Assembly (NCBI GenBank): GCA_026388755.1
Contig: JAPLJE010000169.1
Coordinates: 10,393-17,154 of the forward strand
Direction: 5' to 3'
Length of the DNA: 6,762 nt
Source: Deltaproteobacteria bacterium
GTDB lineage: Bacteria > Desulfobacterota > Desulfobacteria > Desulfobacterales > Desulfatirhabdiaceae
Part shown: piece by piece, positions 1-5,480 of the stretch
How the letters are laid out: each line of letters starts with the position of its first letter
Numbering within the stretch: the first letter of the stretch is position 1
Program-made: the position numbers and the translations under genes
The notes under the pieces: generated by a model
Database searches by the model: none
Told to the model about the DNA's origin: nothing
The model's input: the letters and a program-made list of their open reading frames with translations, nothing else

Positions 1-44
1 ATTCGAATCCATTTTCGATCCCAGAAAACGATAAGGACACTCTC

Positions 45-806
45 ATGAAATTAGCTGTTAGCGGCAAAGGCGGGGTGGGGAAAACCACATTTTCCGCTTT
101 GCTGATTCGAACATTTGATGCACATGGAAAGCACGTTCTGGCAATTGATGCGGACCCGGACGCGAATCTGGCCGGAGCGCTGGGAATTGCCAACGCAGAT
201 AAAATCATTCCGATCTCCGAAATGAAAGATCTGGCCTATGAACGCACCGAGGCGCAACCCGGCAGCATCGGCGGATTCTTCAAGCTCAATCCCCGTGTGG
301 ATGATCTTCCAGATGCCTTATCTGCAAAGCTGGGCAACATCAAGATGATGCGCCTTGGCGGTATCAAAAAAGGCGGCTCCGGGTGCATCTGCCCAGAGAG
401 CACGCTTTTAAGGGCACTGATCACCCACATCGTTCTTGCCCGAGACGAGGTGGTGGTCATGGATATGGAAGCCGGCATCGAGCACCTGGGAAGAGCCACT
501 GCAAAGGCTGTGGATAAACTTATCGTGGTGGTGGAGCCGGGCAGAAGAAGCATCGACACCGCCGAGAACATTCAACGCCTGGCATCCGAGATCGGGTTGA
601 AGCGCATTGCTGTGGTGGGCAATAAAATCCGCGGGGATGCAGACATCGCATTTCTCCGAAACAATCTGCCCCAGTTTGATTTTCTGGGATTTCTGCCATA
701 TGACAACACCCTGATCGAGGCGGATTTAAACGGCATATCCCCATTCGACACCAATGCCATTGCCAAAACTCAGATGGATGAGATCATTCGGCAACTGATA
801 ACATGA
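45..806 (+). CDS. cooC: CooC-like nickel-insertion ATPase (CO dehydrogenase maturation factor family)
   Basis: A 253-residue cytosolic P-loop ATPase of the MinD/ParA/CooC class. Seen: a deviant Walker A, GKGGVGKT at residues 7-14, with signature Lys8; the DADPDANL box at 35-42; Walker B ending at Asp140 followed by MEAGIEHLGR; a VVEPGRRSIDTA block at about 163-173; and an NK nucleotide-specificity motif near 193. A Cys-X-Cys pair (Cys114, Cys116, context GSGCICPE) matches the metal-binding pair known in CooC, where a dimer binds nickel and delivers it to the CO dehydrogenase/acetyl-CoA synthase C-cluster during ATP hydrolysis. Length is normal for the family. An AAGGA Shine-Dalgarno at 33-37 lies 7 nt before the ATG. 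Its stop overlaps the start of the helicase gene. No CODH gene lies in the window, so the client is inferred; it could sit upstream. Family assignment is firm, the exact client is not. Confidence 0.9.
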   Translation: MKLAVSGKGGVGKTTFSALLIRTFDAHGKHVLAIDADPDANLAGALGIANADKIIPISEMKDLAYERTEAQPGSIGGFFKLNPRVDDLPDALSAKLGNIKMMRLGGIKKGGSGCICPESTLLRALITHIVLARDEVVVMDMEAGIEHLGRATAKAVDKLIVVVEPGRRSIDTAENIQRLASEIGLKRIAVVGNKIRGDADIAFLRNNLPQFDFLGFLPYDNTLIEADLNGISPFDTNAIAKTQMDEIIRQLIT

Positions 807-2944
807 AACCCAGAGGAATCGTCAAGGCCAAAAATTATTCTTGCAGGCCTAAGATCCGGCCAAAAAATATTCGGGCATCGGCGCCTGCCATACGGATGAA
901 AGCAGGCGCCGACTCAAGCCTGAAGGCCGTGTTCAAAACCATCGGCGTGCCGGAATACCGGCCGTTTTCTCCTGACCCGTTTCAGATGGAAGCACTTGAG
1001 GCTATTGAGAAAGCCGATTGCCTGGTAACAGCACCCACGGGTTCCGGAAAAACCTGGATCGCGGTTCAGGCCATTTCCAGAATTAGGGAAAAAGGCGGAC
1101 GCTCCTGGTATGCGACACCATTAAAGGCGCTTTCAAACGCCAAATTTCACGAATTTGCCGAGATCTTCGGCCAGGACCAGGTCGGCATTCTGACAGGGGA
1201 CCGGAAAGAAAGGCCGGACGCATCGGTGATTGTCGGTACAACCGAAATTCTTCGCAATCAGCTTTATGACGCCATGCACCGTGGCGAAACCCTGGATACG
1301 GATTTTGTGGTCCTGGATGAAGCCCATTTTCTGGGAGATGAGGACCGCGGGGTGGTCTGGGAAGAAACCATGATCTACCTGCCGTCCCGAATACCTCTCC
1401 TAATGCTTTCGGCAACCATCGGCAACGCCGGAAAAATCGCCGAGTGGCTTACGGCCATTCGATCCAAAGACTGCAAGGTCATTGAAGAAACCAAAAGACC
1501 GGTGCCGCTCTATCCCCTTTTCCTTCACCCTTCCGGCACCCTTCTGCCGCTCCTTGCTTCCGATATCAAGGGAAAAGGCCGCATTTCCAAAAAGGTTCGG
1601 GAATACATTTTTAACGAAAAACCGCAGCGCCTGACATCCAATTACAGCCTTTTACCCCCGATGGGTGAAATTCTTGGGATTCTTGACAAGTTCAATCTAC
1701 TTCCGGCCATATTTTTTCTTAAATCCCGGGCCGACTGCGACCATGCCCTGGATCTGTGTAAGGATCACTGGGTGGATGATCCGTTCCGGATGCAAACCCT
1801 CCATGAGCGGATCGATCAAATTCTCTCCCAGAATCCGCATCTGGCAAAACACCGTCAGCTCTGGCATCTTGAACACCTGGCCGTGGGCGCGCATCACAGC
1901 GGACAGCTACCTGCCTGGAAGCAGGTCATCGAGACCCTGATGACCGAGGGGCTGCTTCAGGCCGTATTTGCCACATCTACAGTTGCAGCAGGCGTCAATT
2001 TTCCGGCCAGAACCGTCGTGTTTCTGAACACCGACCGTTTCAACGGCCGGGAGTTCATGCCGCTCAGTCCCACGGAATTTCACCAGATGACCGGCAGAGC
2101 CGGACGCCGAGGCATGGATCACATCGGCTTTGCCATCGCCATACCGGGAAAATTCCTGGACACCCGGCTTTGCGCGCAACTGGTGACCGCCACGCCCTCG
2201 GATGTCAAAAGCCAGATACGGATCAATTTTTCAATGGTCCTAAACCTTCTCCTGTCTCATGCTCCGGATCAGATTGAAGATCTTCTGACACGGTCCTTTG
2301 CCACTTTTTTACTGATGCGCGCCGACGGCAAAAGAACCGAAGCCAGGGCGCTTTCGGGTACCCGGCATAAGGTACTGATTCACGAATTCAACCGGCACCT
2401 GAGCTTTTTGAAACTAACGGGATTTGTAACACCTGAAGGCAGCCTGACCCAGGACGGCCGATGGGCCTCCCAGCTCCGCGTGGACCAGCCGCTTTTGATA
2501 GCCGAAGGATTTCGGAAAGGCATTTTTCCCCAATCGGACCCGGGCCTGATGGCGGCCATTCTCTCTCTCTTCGTGTCGGACCGGGAAATGGATGACCGGG
2601 TGGACCGGCGCTCTGTCCCGCCACCGCTCTTTGATGCCTTCATCGCCGTCAATACGGCATTAAAACCCCTGATGCGAGAACTGTATGACCATGATTTTGA
2701 CGTCAGGCCCCTCTACCTGAAGCCCGCAATGACAGTTTATGCCTGGGCAAGCGGCATGCCATGGGAGGAAGTGGTTGAGCTTTCCGAAGGCGCGGAAGGA
2801 GATCTTGTCATGCTGATGCTTCGAACCGCCGATCATCTGCGGCATGTCATGAGCCTGGCAAAGACCTTTCCAGAGGCTGCCGAGACTGCATCAAAAGCCA
2901 ATGAACTGATTCTGAAAGCACCTGTTTGGATGGAAATTGAATGA
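803..2944 (+). CDS. Ski2-like DExH-box RNA/DNA helicase with C-terminal DSHCT-like domain
   Basis: A 713-residue superfamily 2 helicase. Seen: a Q-like FSPDPFQMEAL segment (55-65), Walker A APTGSGKT (77-84), motif Ia TPLKALSN (105-112), TGD (131-133), motif Ib TTEIL (146-150), DEAH (172-175) followed by FLGDEDRGVVWEE, motif III SAT (203-205), HHSGQLP (364-370), motif V region FATSTVAAGVNFPAR (389-403) and motif VI QMTGRAGRRG (428-437). The LDEAHFLGDEDRG, TVAAGVNFPAR and RAGRRG forms, and the SQIRINFSMVLNLL segment near 470-484, are typical of the Ski2/Mtr4 branch. Residues about 620-705 (YAWASGMPWEEV, EGDLVMLMLR) resemble the DSHCT helical domain. The protein is shorter than eukaryotic Ski2/Mtr4, consistent with no arch insertion. 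The substrate is unknown; RNA unwinding linked to decay is a family-based guess. Residues 1-35 carry 11 Lys/Arg and no acidic residue. The start overlaps the cooC stop (ATGA), suggesting translational coupling; an alternative ATG lies at 896. Confidence 0.9.
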   Translation: MKPRGIVKAKNYSCRPKIRPKNIRASAPAIRMKAGADSSLKAVFKTIGVPEYRPFSPDPFQMEALEAIEKADCLVTAPTGSGKTWIAVQAISRIREKGGRSWYATPLKALSNAKFHEFAEIFGQDQVGILTGDRKERPDASVIVGTTEILRNQLYDAMHRGETLDTDFVVLDEAHFLGDEDRGVVWEETMIYLPSRIPLLMLSATIGNAGKIAEWLTAIRSKDCKVIEETKRPVPLYPLFLHPSGTLLPLLASDIKGKGRISKKVREYIFNEKPQRLTSNYSLLPPMGEILGILDKFNLLPAIFFLKSRADCDHALDLCKDHWVDDPFRMQTLHERIDQILSQNPHLAKHRQLWHLEHLAVGAHHSGQLPAWKQVIETLMTEGLLQAVFATSTVAAGVNFPARTVVFLNTDRFNGREFMPLSPTEFHQMTGRAGRRGMDHIGFAIAIPGKFLDTRLCAQLVTATPSDVKSQIRINFSMVLNLLLSHAPDQIEDLLTRSFATFLLMRADGKRTEARALSGTRHKVLIHEFNRHLSFLKLTGFVTPEGSLTQDGRWASQLRVDQPLLIAEGFRKGIFPQSDPGLMAAILSLFVSDREMDDRVDRRSVPPPLFDAFIAVNTALKPLMRELYDHDFDVRPLYLKPAMTVYAWASGMPWEEVVELSEGAEGDLVMLMLRTADHLRHVMSLAKTFPEAAETASKANELILKAPVWMEIE

Positions 2945-2951
2945 AGAGTAT

Positions 2952-2957
2952 GGAGGA
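2952..2957 (+). promoter_or_regulatory. Shine-Dalgarno that fixes the start of the secreted Cys-rich protein
   Basis: GGAGGA lies 6 nt before the ATG at 2964. An in-frame ATG at 2937 would overlap the helicase gene and put nine charged or polar residues ahead of the signal peptide, so 2964 is the better start. Confidence 0.75.
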
Positions 2958-2963
2958 ATCGTT

Positions 2964-3764
2964 ATGAATCGGATGATTGGGTGGATCACGGTCTTAATGC
3001 TTCTATCCCTGCCCGTTTCCCTGGAAGCATCAACCCCCCTTTTTGAAACGGTCGATGAAGATAGTCATTTCATCTGGACACGTGATGATTTGCGGATGTG
3101 TCCGTCTCCCGTATGCGGTGGATTTTATGTGAAAGCGCTCAACCGTTTAATGACGCTCTGCGCGGACGGCAGTCAGTCGGCGGACTGTCAGGTCCTTCAG
3201 CTTGATTTTTCCCTGCTTAACATGAGCGAAAACGAACAGGCCGGTTTTCAGCAGGCATTTACAGCGGGGCTGGGGATCATCAAAGGAAAACTTATTGAGG
3301 CTCAGCAAAGCGGTATCCTGTTTCCCACCCTTAAAATCAATGAAGCCTGGCTGGCCCAGGCCGGCAAAGAACCCCGCAATGCCGGGTTTTTCCAGGTACA
3401 CGATACGGACATTCAGTGTATCACGACCCCCTGTCTTACCGTGGAAGAAGGTCTCCTGAACATGCCTTGGGAACGCTTCATCGCCGGAGTCGACCTGTCC
3501 TCAAGCGGGGCTGAAACGGATCAGATCAACGCCGGTTATCAGGAGATGAAGACCGGGTTTGTCATCGCGACAGGCAACCATAAGATAGTTCACGGCCCGG
3601 CTGGATTTTCACAGATACTTGTTGCCAGCGAATTCTATCTGCCTGCCGAAAAGGTGCAAACCTGCGGAAAAACGGTCTGCCCGGCCGGACAGGTCTGCTG
3701 CAACCTCAGTTGCGGAATCTGCACCCCTCCCGGATGGGCTTGTATCCAAATTGCATGTGATTGA
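2964..3764 (+). CDS. Secreted DUF6748-like protein with C-terminal eight-cysteine module
   Basis: A 266-residue exported protein of unknown function. Seen: a signal peptide at residues 1 to about 22 (MNRM, hydrophobic ITVLMLLSLPVSL, likely cleavage after LEA or EAS) with no lipobox Cys, so export to the periplasm or outside is expected. The mature part opens with FIWTRDDLRMCPSPVCGGFYVKALN (37-60 region), which I recognise from memory as the conserved opening of DUF6748 proteins. A second Cys pair is at QCITTPC (151-157). The last 33 residues hold eight cysteines (234, 239, 245, 246, 250, 253, 260, 265), including CPAGQVCCN and CGICTPPG, a compact disulfide module of the kind found in secreted myxobacterial and deltaproteobacterial proteins. 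It follows the helicase by 19 nt and may share its transcript, but a functional link is not evident. The export call is strong; the DUF name is from memory and untested. Confidence 0.75.
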   Translation: MNRMIGWITVLMLLSLPVSLEASTPLFETVDEDSHFIWTRDDLRMCPSPVCGGFYVKALNRLMTLCADGSQSADCQVLQLDFSLLNMSENEQAGFQQAFTAGLGIIKGKLIEAQQSGILFPTLKINEAWLAQAGKEPRNAGFFQVHDTDIQCITTPCLTVEEGLLNMPWERFIAGVDLSSSGAETDQINAGYQEMKTGFVIATGNHKIVHGPAGFSQILVASEFYLPAEKVQTCGKTVCPAGQVCCNLSCGICTPPGWACIQIACD

Positions 3765-3863
3765 TTGGATTTGCGGAAATCATTGTGTTCAAACAACCCG
3801 ATTGCTTCAGGAGGCATATCACGAGAAGTTGTCAATAAATATTTTAGAGCGGTCACATATTTC

Positions 3864-3893
3864 TTGACAGCGTCGGCGGATTTAAGTTATGGG
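3864..3893 (+). promoter_or_regulatory. Candidate promoter for the leader/DAHP synthase transcript
   Basis: A perfect -35 hexamer, TTGACA, lies at 3864-3869. The best -10 at normal spacing is poor: TATGGG at 3888-3893 (18-nt spacer, 3 of 6 matches). If used, transcription would begin close to 3900, at the first ATG of the leader peptide, leaving almost no 5' untranslated region. The start of the leader frame or the true promoter therefore remains open. A second, weaker option further upstream is TTGTCA at 3829-3834 with AT-rich sequence around 3856. Confidence 0.35.
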
Positions 3894-3899
3894 GTAAAC

Positions 3900-3995
3900 A
3901 TGAATCAGATGAACAGACATTCATGCATGAATTCTTTTTTCTGGCGCTGGTGGCTTCAGATCCATAAGAAGGGGTGTTCCCCGAGGCTCTTGTAA
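3900..3995 (+). CDS. Trp/Phe-rich leader peptide of the DAHP synthase attenuator
   Basis: A 31-codon frame ending in TAA at 3993-3995, 170 nt upstream of the DAHP synthase start. Its centre, codons 13-18, reads Phe-Phe-Trp-Arg-Trp-Trp (3936-3953): three Trp codons within four positions next to two Phe codons, in a gene context concerned with making Phe, Tyr and Trp. The tail reads LQIHKKGCSPRLL. Known leader peptides of attenuated operons (trpL, pheL) have the same logic: ribosome stalling at codons for the scarce product. The start is uncertain: ATG 3900 has a weak GGGG at 3891-3894, 5 nt upstream, while in-frame ATGs at 3909 and 3927 have no clear Shine-Dalgarno. The frame is also open further upstream, to 3765, but that part looks random. 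No homologue was searched for. Confidence 0.65.
   Translation: MNQMNRHSCMNSFFWRWWLQIHKKGCSPRLL
3966..3991 (+). promoter_or_regulatory. Leader hairpin 1 / candidate antiterminator strand
   Basis: GGGG (3971-3974) and CCCC (3979-3982) form a tight stem around TGTT, extendable by AAGA (3966-3969) with TCTT (3988-3991). The 3' part, 3981-3991, can instead pair with 4066-4076 in the ascending arm of the downstream terminator: 10 of 11 positions pair, counting G-U pairs, with one A-G mismatch. Because 3981-3991 lies in the last four sense codons of the leader peptide, a ribosome that finishes the peptide would cover it, and one stalled at the Trp codons would leave it free. Role inferred from pairing by eye only. 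Confidence 0.45.
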
Positions 3996-4000
3996 TCCAT

Positions 4001-4009
4001 TGGTATAAT
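4001..4009 (+). promoter_or_regulatory. Candidate extended -10 promoter inside the leader
   Basis: TGGTATAAT is a perfect extended -10 (TGnTATAAT). No good -35 sits 16-18 nt upstream. A transcript from here would begin near 4016, after the leader peptide but before the terminator. It may be fortuitous in this AT-rich stretch. Confidence 0.3.
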
Positions 4010-4020
4010 TTAACCATCAA

Positions 4021-4054
4021 AAGGACCGGGGTTCCCCAAATGCCCACGGTCCTT
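4021..4054 (+). promoter_or_regulatory. Leader hairpin 2
   Basis: AAGGACCG at 4021-4028 is exactly complementary to CGGTCCTT at 4047-4054. The stem can continue, after a bulged A, with GGG 4029-4031 and CCC 4043-4045. It lies between the leader-peptide stop and the terminator, and would bring the proposed antiterminator strands closer together. There is no T-run behind it, so it is not itself a terminator. Confidence 0.5.
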
Positions 4055-4063
4055 ATTAATTTT

Positions 4064-4099
4064 AAAAGGGCTGTGGAAATTTCCACAGCCCTTTTTTTT
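4064..4099 (+). terminator. Rho-independent terminator (attenuator) ahead of DAHP synthase
   Basis: AAAAGGGCTGTGGAAA (4064-4079) is followed directly by its exact reverse complement (4080-4095), a perfect 32-bp palindrome. The RNA would form a 13-bp stem with a 6-nt AAAUUU loop, and the T-run 4092-4099 follows. It stands 66 nt before the DAHP synthase start and after the Trp/Phe leader peptide, so it is better read as an attenuator than as the end of the gene at 3764, which stops 300 nt earlier. Confidence 0.85.
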
Positions 4100-4153
4100 A
4101 TTGTTTTTCTTTATAACATGTTCCAACCCACTTCAAACAACAGTTCGACCCAA

Positions 4154-4158
4154 AGGAG
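4154..4158 (+). promoter_or_regulatory. Shine-Dalgarno that fixes the DAHP synthase start
   Basis: AGGAG lies 7 nt before the ATG at 4166. The frame is open back to a GTG at 3974, but that would run through the terminator. The start at 4166 gives the residue numbering expected for this enzyme family. Confidence 0.8.
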
Positions 4159-4165
4159 AAAGCAG

Positions 4166-5240
4166 ATGTTAATCGTTATGAGTAAACAGGCAACCCCTGA
4201 ACAGACCGAAGCCGTTGTATCGGCGATCGAAAACCGCGGCTACGTAGCCCGCCCTATTCCCGGCGGCGAACGGGTCACCATCGGCATACTGCATAACATG
4301 GGACCTGTGGATGCATCCCCGTTCCTGGGCATGCCCGGCGTCTCGGACGCCATTCCCGTAACCAAGCCCTATAAACTCGTCAGCCGGGAATGTAAGCCGG
4401 AGGATACCATCGTTCAAGTGGGCGATATTGCCATCGGCAATGGGAATCTCGTCATCATGGCTGGTCCCTGCGCCATTGAAAGCGAATTGCAGGCGTTAAC
4501 CATTGCCAGACATGTCAAAGCAGCTGGAGCGCATATTTTTCGCGGCGGAGCCTTTAAACCCCGCACATCCCCCTATTCCTTTCAGGGGCTTGGAAAAGAA
4601 GGGTTAGAGATTCTGGCAAAAGTTCGCAAAACCACCGGCATGCCCGTGGTCACCGAAGTCATGGATGAAGACACATTTGACATGGTTGAATCCTATACCG
4701 ATATCATTCAGATCGGCACCCGGAACATGCAGAATTTCAGCCTGCTCAAACGGGCCGGAAGGGCATCAAATCGGCACCCGGAACATGCAGAATTTCAGCC
4801 TGCTCAAACGGGCCGGAAGGGCATCAAAGCCGGTTCTGCTGAAACGGGGAATGGCTGCAACCATCGAAGAATGGCTGATGGCTGCAGAATACATTCTGGA
4901 AGGCGGCAATTCTCAGGTGATTTTTTGCGAAAGAGGGGTCCGCACCTTTGCCGACCACAGCCGCAATACACTGGACTTGTCGTCCATACCGGTTGTTCGA
5001 AAGCAGAGCCACCTGCCCATCATCGTGGATCCCAGTCATGCGGCTGGCCGAAGAGACCAGGTCATTCCCCTCAGCCGGGCTGCAGTGGCTGCCGAGGCTC
5101 ATGGCCTGATGGTCGAAGTCCATCACGAACCCGAAAAAGCCATGAGCGACGGCGCCCAATCGCTCTACCCCGATCAGTTTGCCCTGCTTTGCAGACAGGT
5201 GAATGCAATTTATGATATTTTTCATTCCAAATCAGTTTGA
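4166..5240 (+). pseudogene. aroF: DAHP synthase (3-deoxy-7-phosphoheptulonate synthase), frameshifted by a 58-bp tandem duplication
   Basis: Condenses phosphoenolpyruvate with erythrose 4-phosphate, the first step of the shikimate pathway, in the cytosol. Seen: an N-terminal ACT/ferredoxin-like regulatory domain (about 1-70), then the type I-beta barrel with GPCAIES (100-106), FRGGAFKPRTSPYSFQG (125-141) and GTRNMQNF (184-191). An exact 58-bp tandem duplication (4712-4827) shifts the frame. As read, translation is correct for about 201 residues, then runs out of frame to a stop at 5213-5215 (349 residues). The proper frame resumes in the second copy and ends at 5240. Deleting one copy gives exactly 338 residues, with [21 protein letters not shown] and metal ligands Cys102, His272, Glu298 and Asp309, the positions I recall for the 338-residue Thermotoga maritima enzyme. 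The shifted product lacks three ligands and should be inactive. No other lesion is visible, so the event is recent or an assembly error. Regulation is probably by the upstream attenuator, with feedback through the N-terminal domain. Confidence 0.9.
4712..4828 (+). repeat. Exact 58-bp tandem duplication inside DAHP synthase
   Basis: Copy 1 is 4712-4769 and copy 2 is 4770-4827, identical at every base, with one further matching base (A4770 = A4828). The unit starts ATCGGCACCCGGAACATG and ends GGAAGGGCATCAA. Because 58 is not a multiple of three, it shifts the reading frame. The original ends share only a single base at the breakpoint, so no long microhomology explains it. Confidence 0.97.
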
Positions 5241-5265
5241 TCCGGGAGTCGCCTTCGCGTGCCGA

Positions 5266-5284
5266 CCTGTATCATTCATACAGG
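5266..5284 (+). repeat. Small hairpin downstream of DAHP synthase
   Basis: CCTGTAT (5266-5272) and ATACAGG (5278-5284) form a 7-bp stem with loop CATTC, 25 nt after the stop. No T-run follows, so it is not a canonical intrinsic terminator. It may stabilise the 3' end of the transcript or mean nothing. Confidence 0.35.
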
Positions 5285-5384
5285 GGATGCGCCTATTTCA
5301 TGACAAACTGCCTTTGAACGAATCCATTTTCACGACTGAATTAAAAGCCGAATTTATCAAATGAATAAACGTCTTGTTTTTATC

Positions 5385-5411
5385 TTGATTTTTTTCAGTC
5401 AACCATATAAA
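5385..5411 (+). promoter_or_regulatory. Candidate promoter of the EF-G-like gene
   Basis: TTGATT at 5385-5390 and TATAAA at 5406-5411 are separated by 15 nt (16 nt if CTTGAT is used as -35), in an AT-rich stretch. Transcription would start near 5418, giving a 5' leader of about 60 nt. The spacing is short, which lowers confidence. Confidence 0.4.
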
Positions 5412-5480
5412 AATTTTCAGTGAAATGCTCATGAAAGAACTGGCATGATGGACAATTCTATAGAGAGGAGCTTTGTTTAA

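Larger units (their letters stand above)
3765..4165 (+). other. Intergenic and leader region upstream of DAHP synthase
   Basis: About 400 nt without a conventional gene. The first 100 nt or so (3765-3860) show no terminator or convincing gene; a perfect AGGAGG at 3809-3814 has no start codon at a usable distance. The rest holds a candidate promoter, a short leader-peptide frame rich in Trp and Phe, a GGGG/CCCC hairpin, a second hairpin, an intrinsic terminator and the ribosome binding site of the DAHP synthase gene, listed separately. Confidence 0.7.

Noticed and set aside
1665..1940. 91-residue + strand frame inside the helicase
   Set aside because: It is a shadow frame within a strongly conserved helicase coding region.
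3809..3814. Perfect AGGAGG Shine-Dalgarno
   Set aside because: No ATG, GTG or TTG lies 5-10 nt downstream; the nearest, TTG at 3829, opens only a 12-codon frame.
3765..3899. Longer 76-residue frame that ends with the leader peptide
   Set aside because: The part before 3900 has no ribosome binding site at its start and no gene-like character; only the last 31 codons show a purposeful pattern.
3974..4165. Upstream extension of the DAHP synthase frame to a GTG at 3974
   Set aside because: It runs through the terminator hairpin, encodes no family-like sequence, and the AGGAG at 4154 plus the metal-ligand numbering support the ATG at 4166.
4665..5240. Independent gene starting at ATG 4665
   Set aside because: Its C-terminal part is simply the DAHP synthase C-terminus restored to frame by the duplication; the first residues are out-of-frame sequence and no ribosome binding site precedes them.
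5241..5265. GTCG/CGAC inverted repeat after the DAHP synthase stop
   Set aside because: The stem is short and interrupted and has no T-run, so it is not called a terminator.
5319..5331. 13-bp match CGAATCCATTTTC shared with positions 4-16
   Set aside because: A single 13-bp match in a window of this size is expected by chance fairly often, and nothing else around it is shared.
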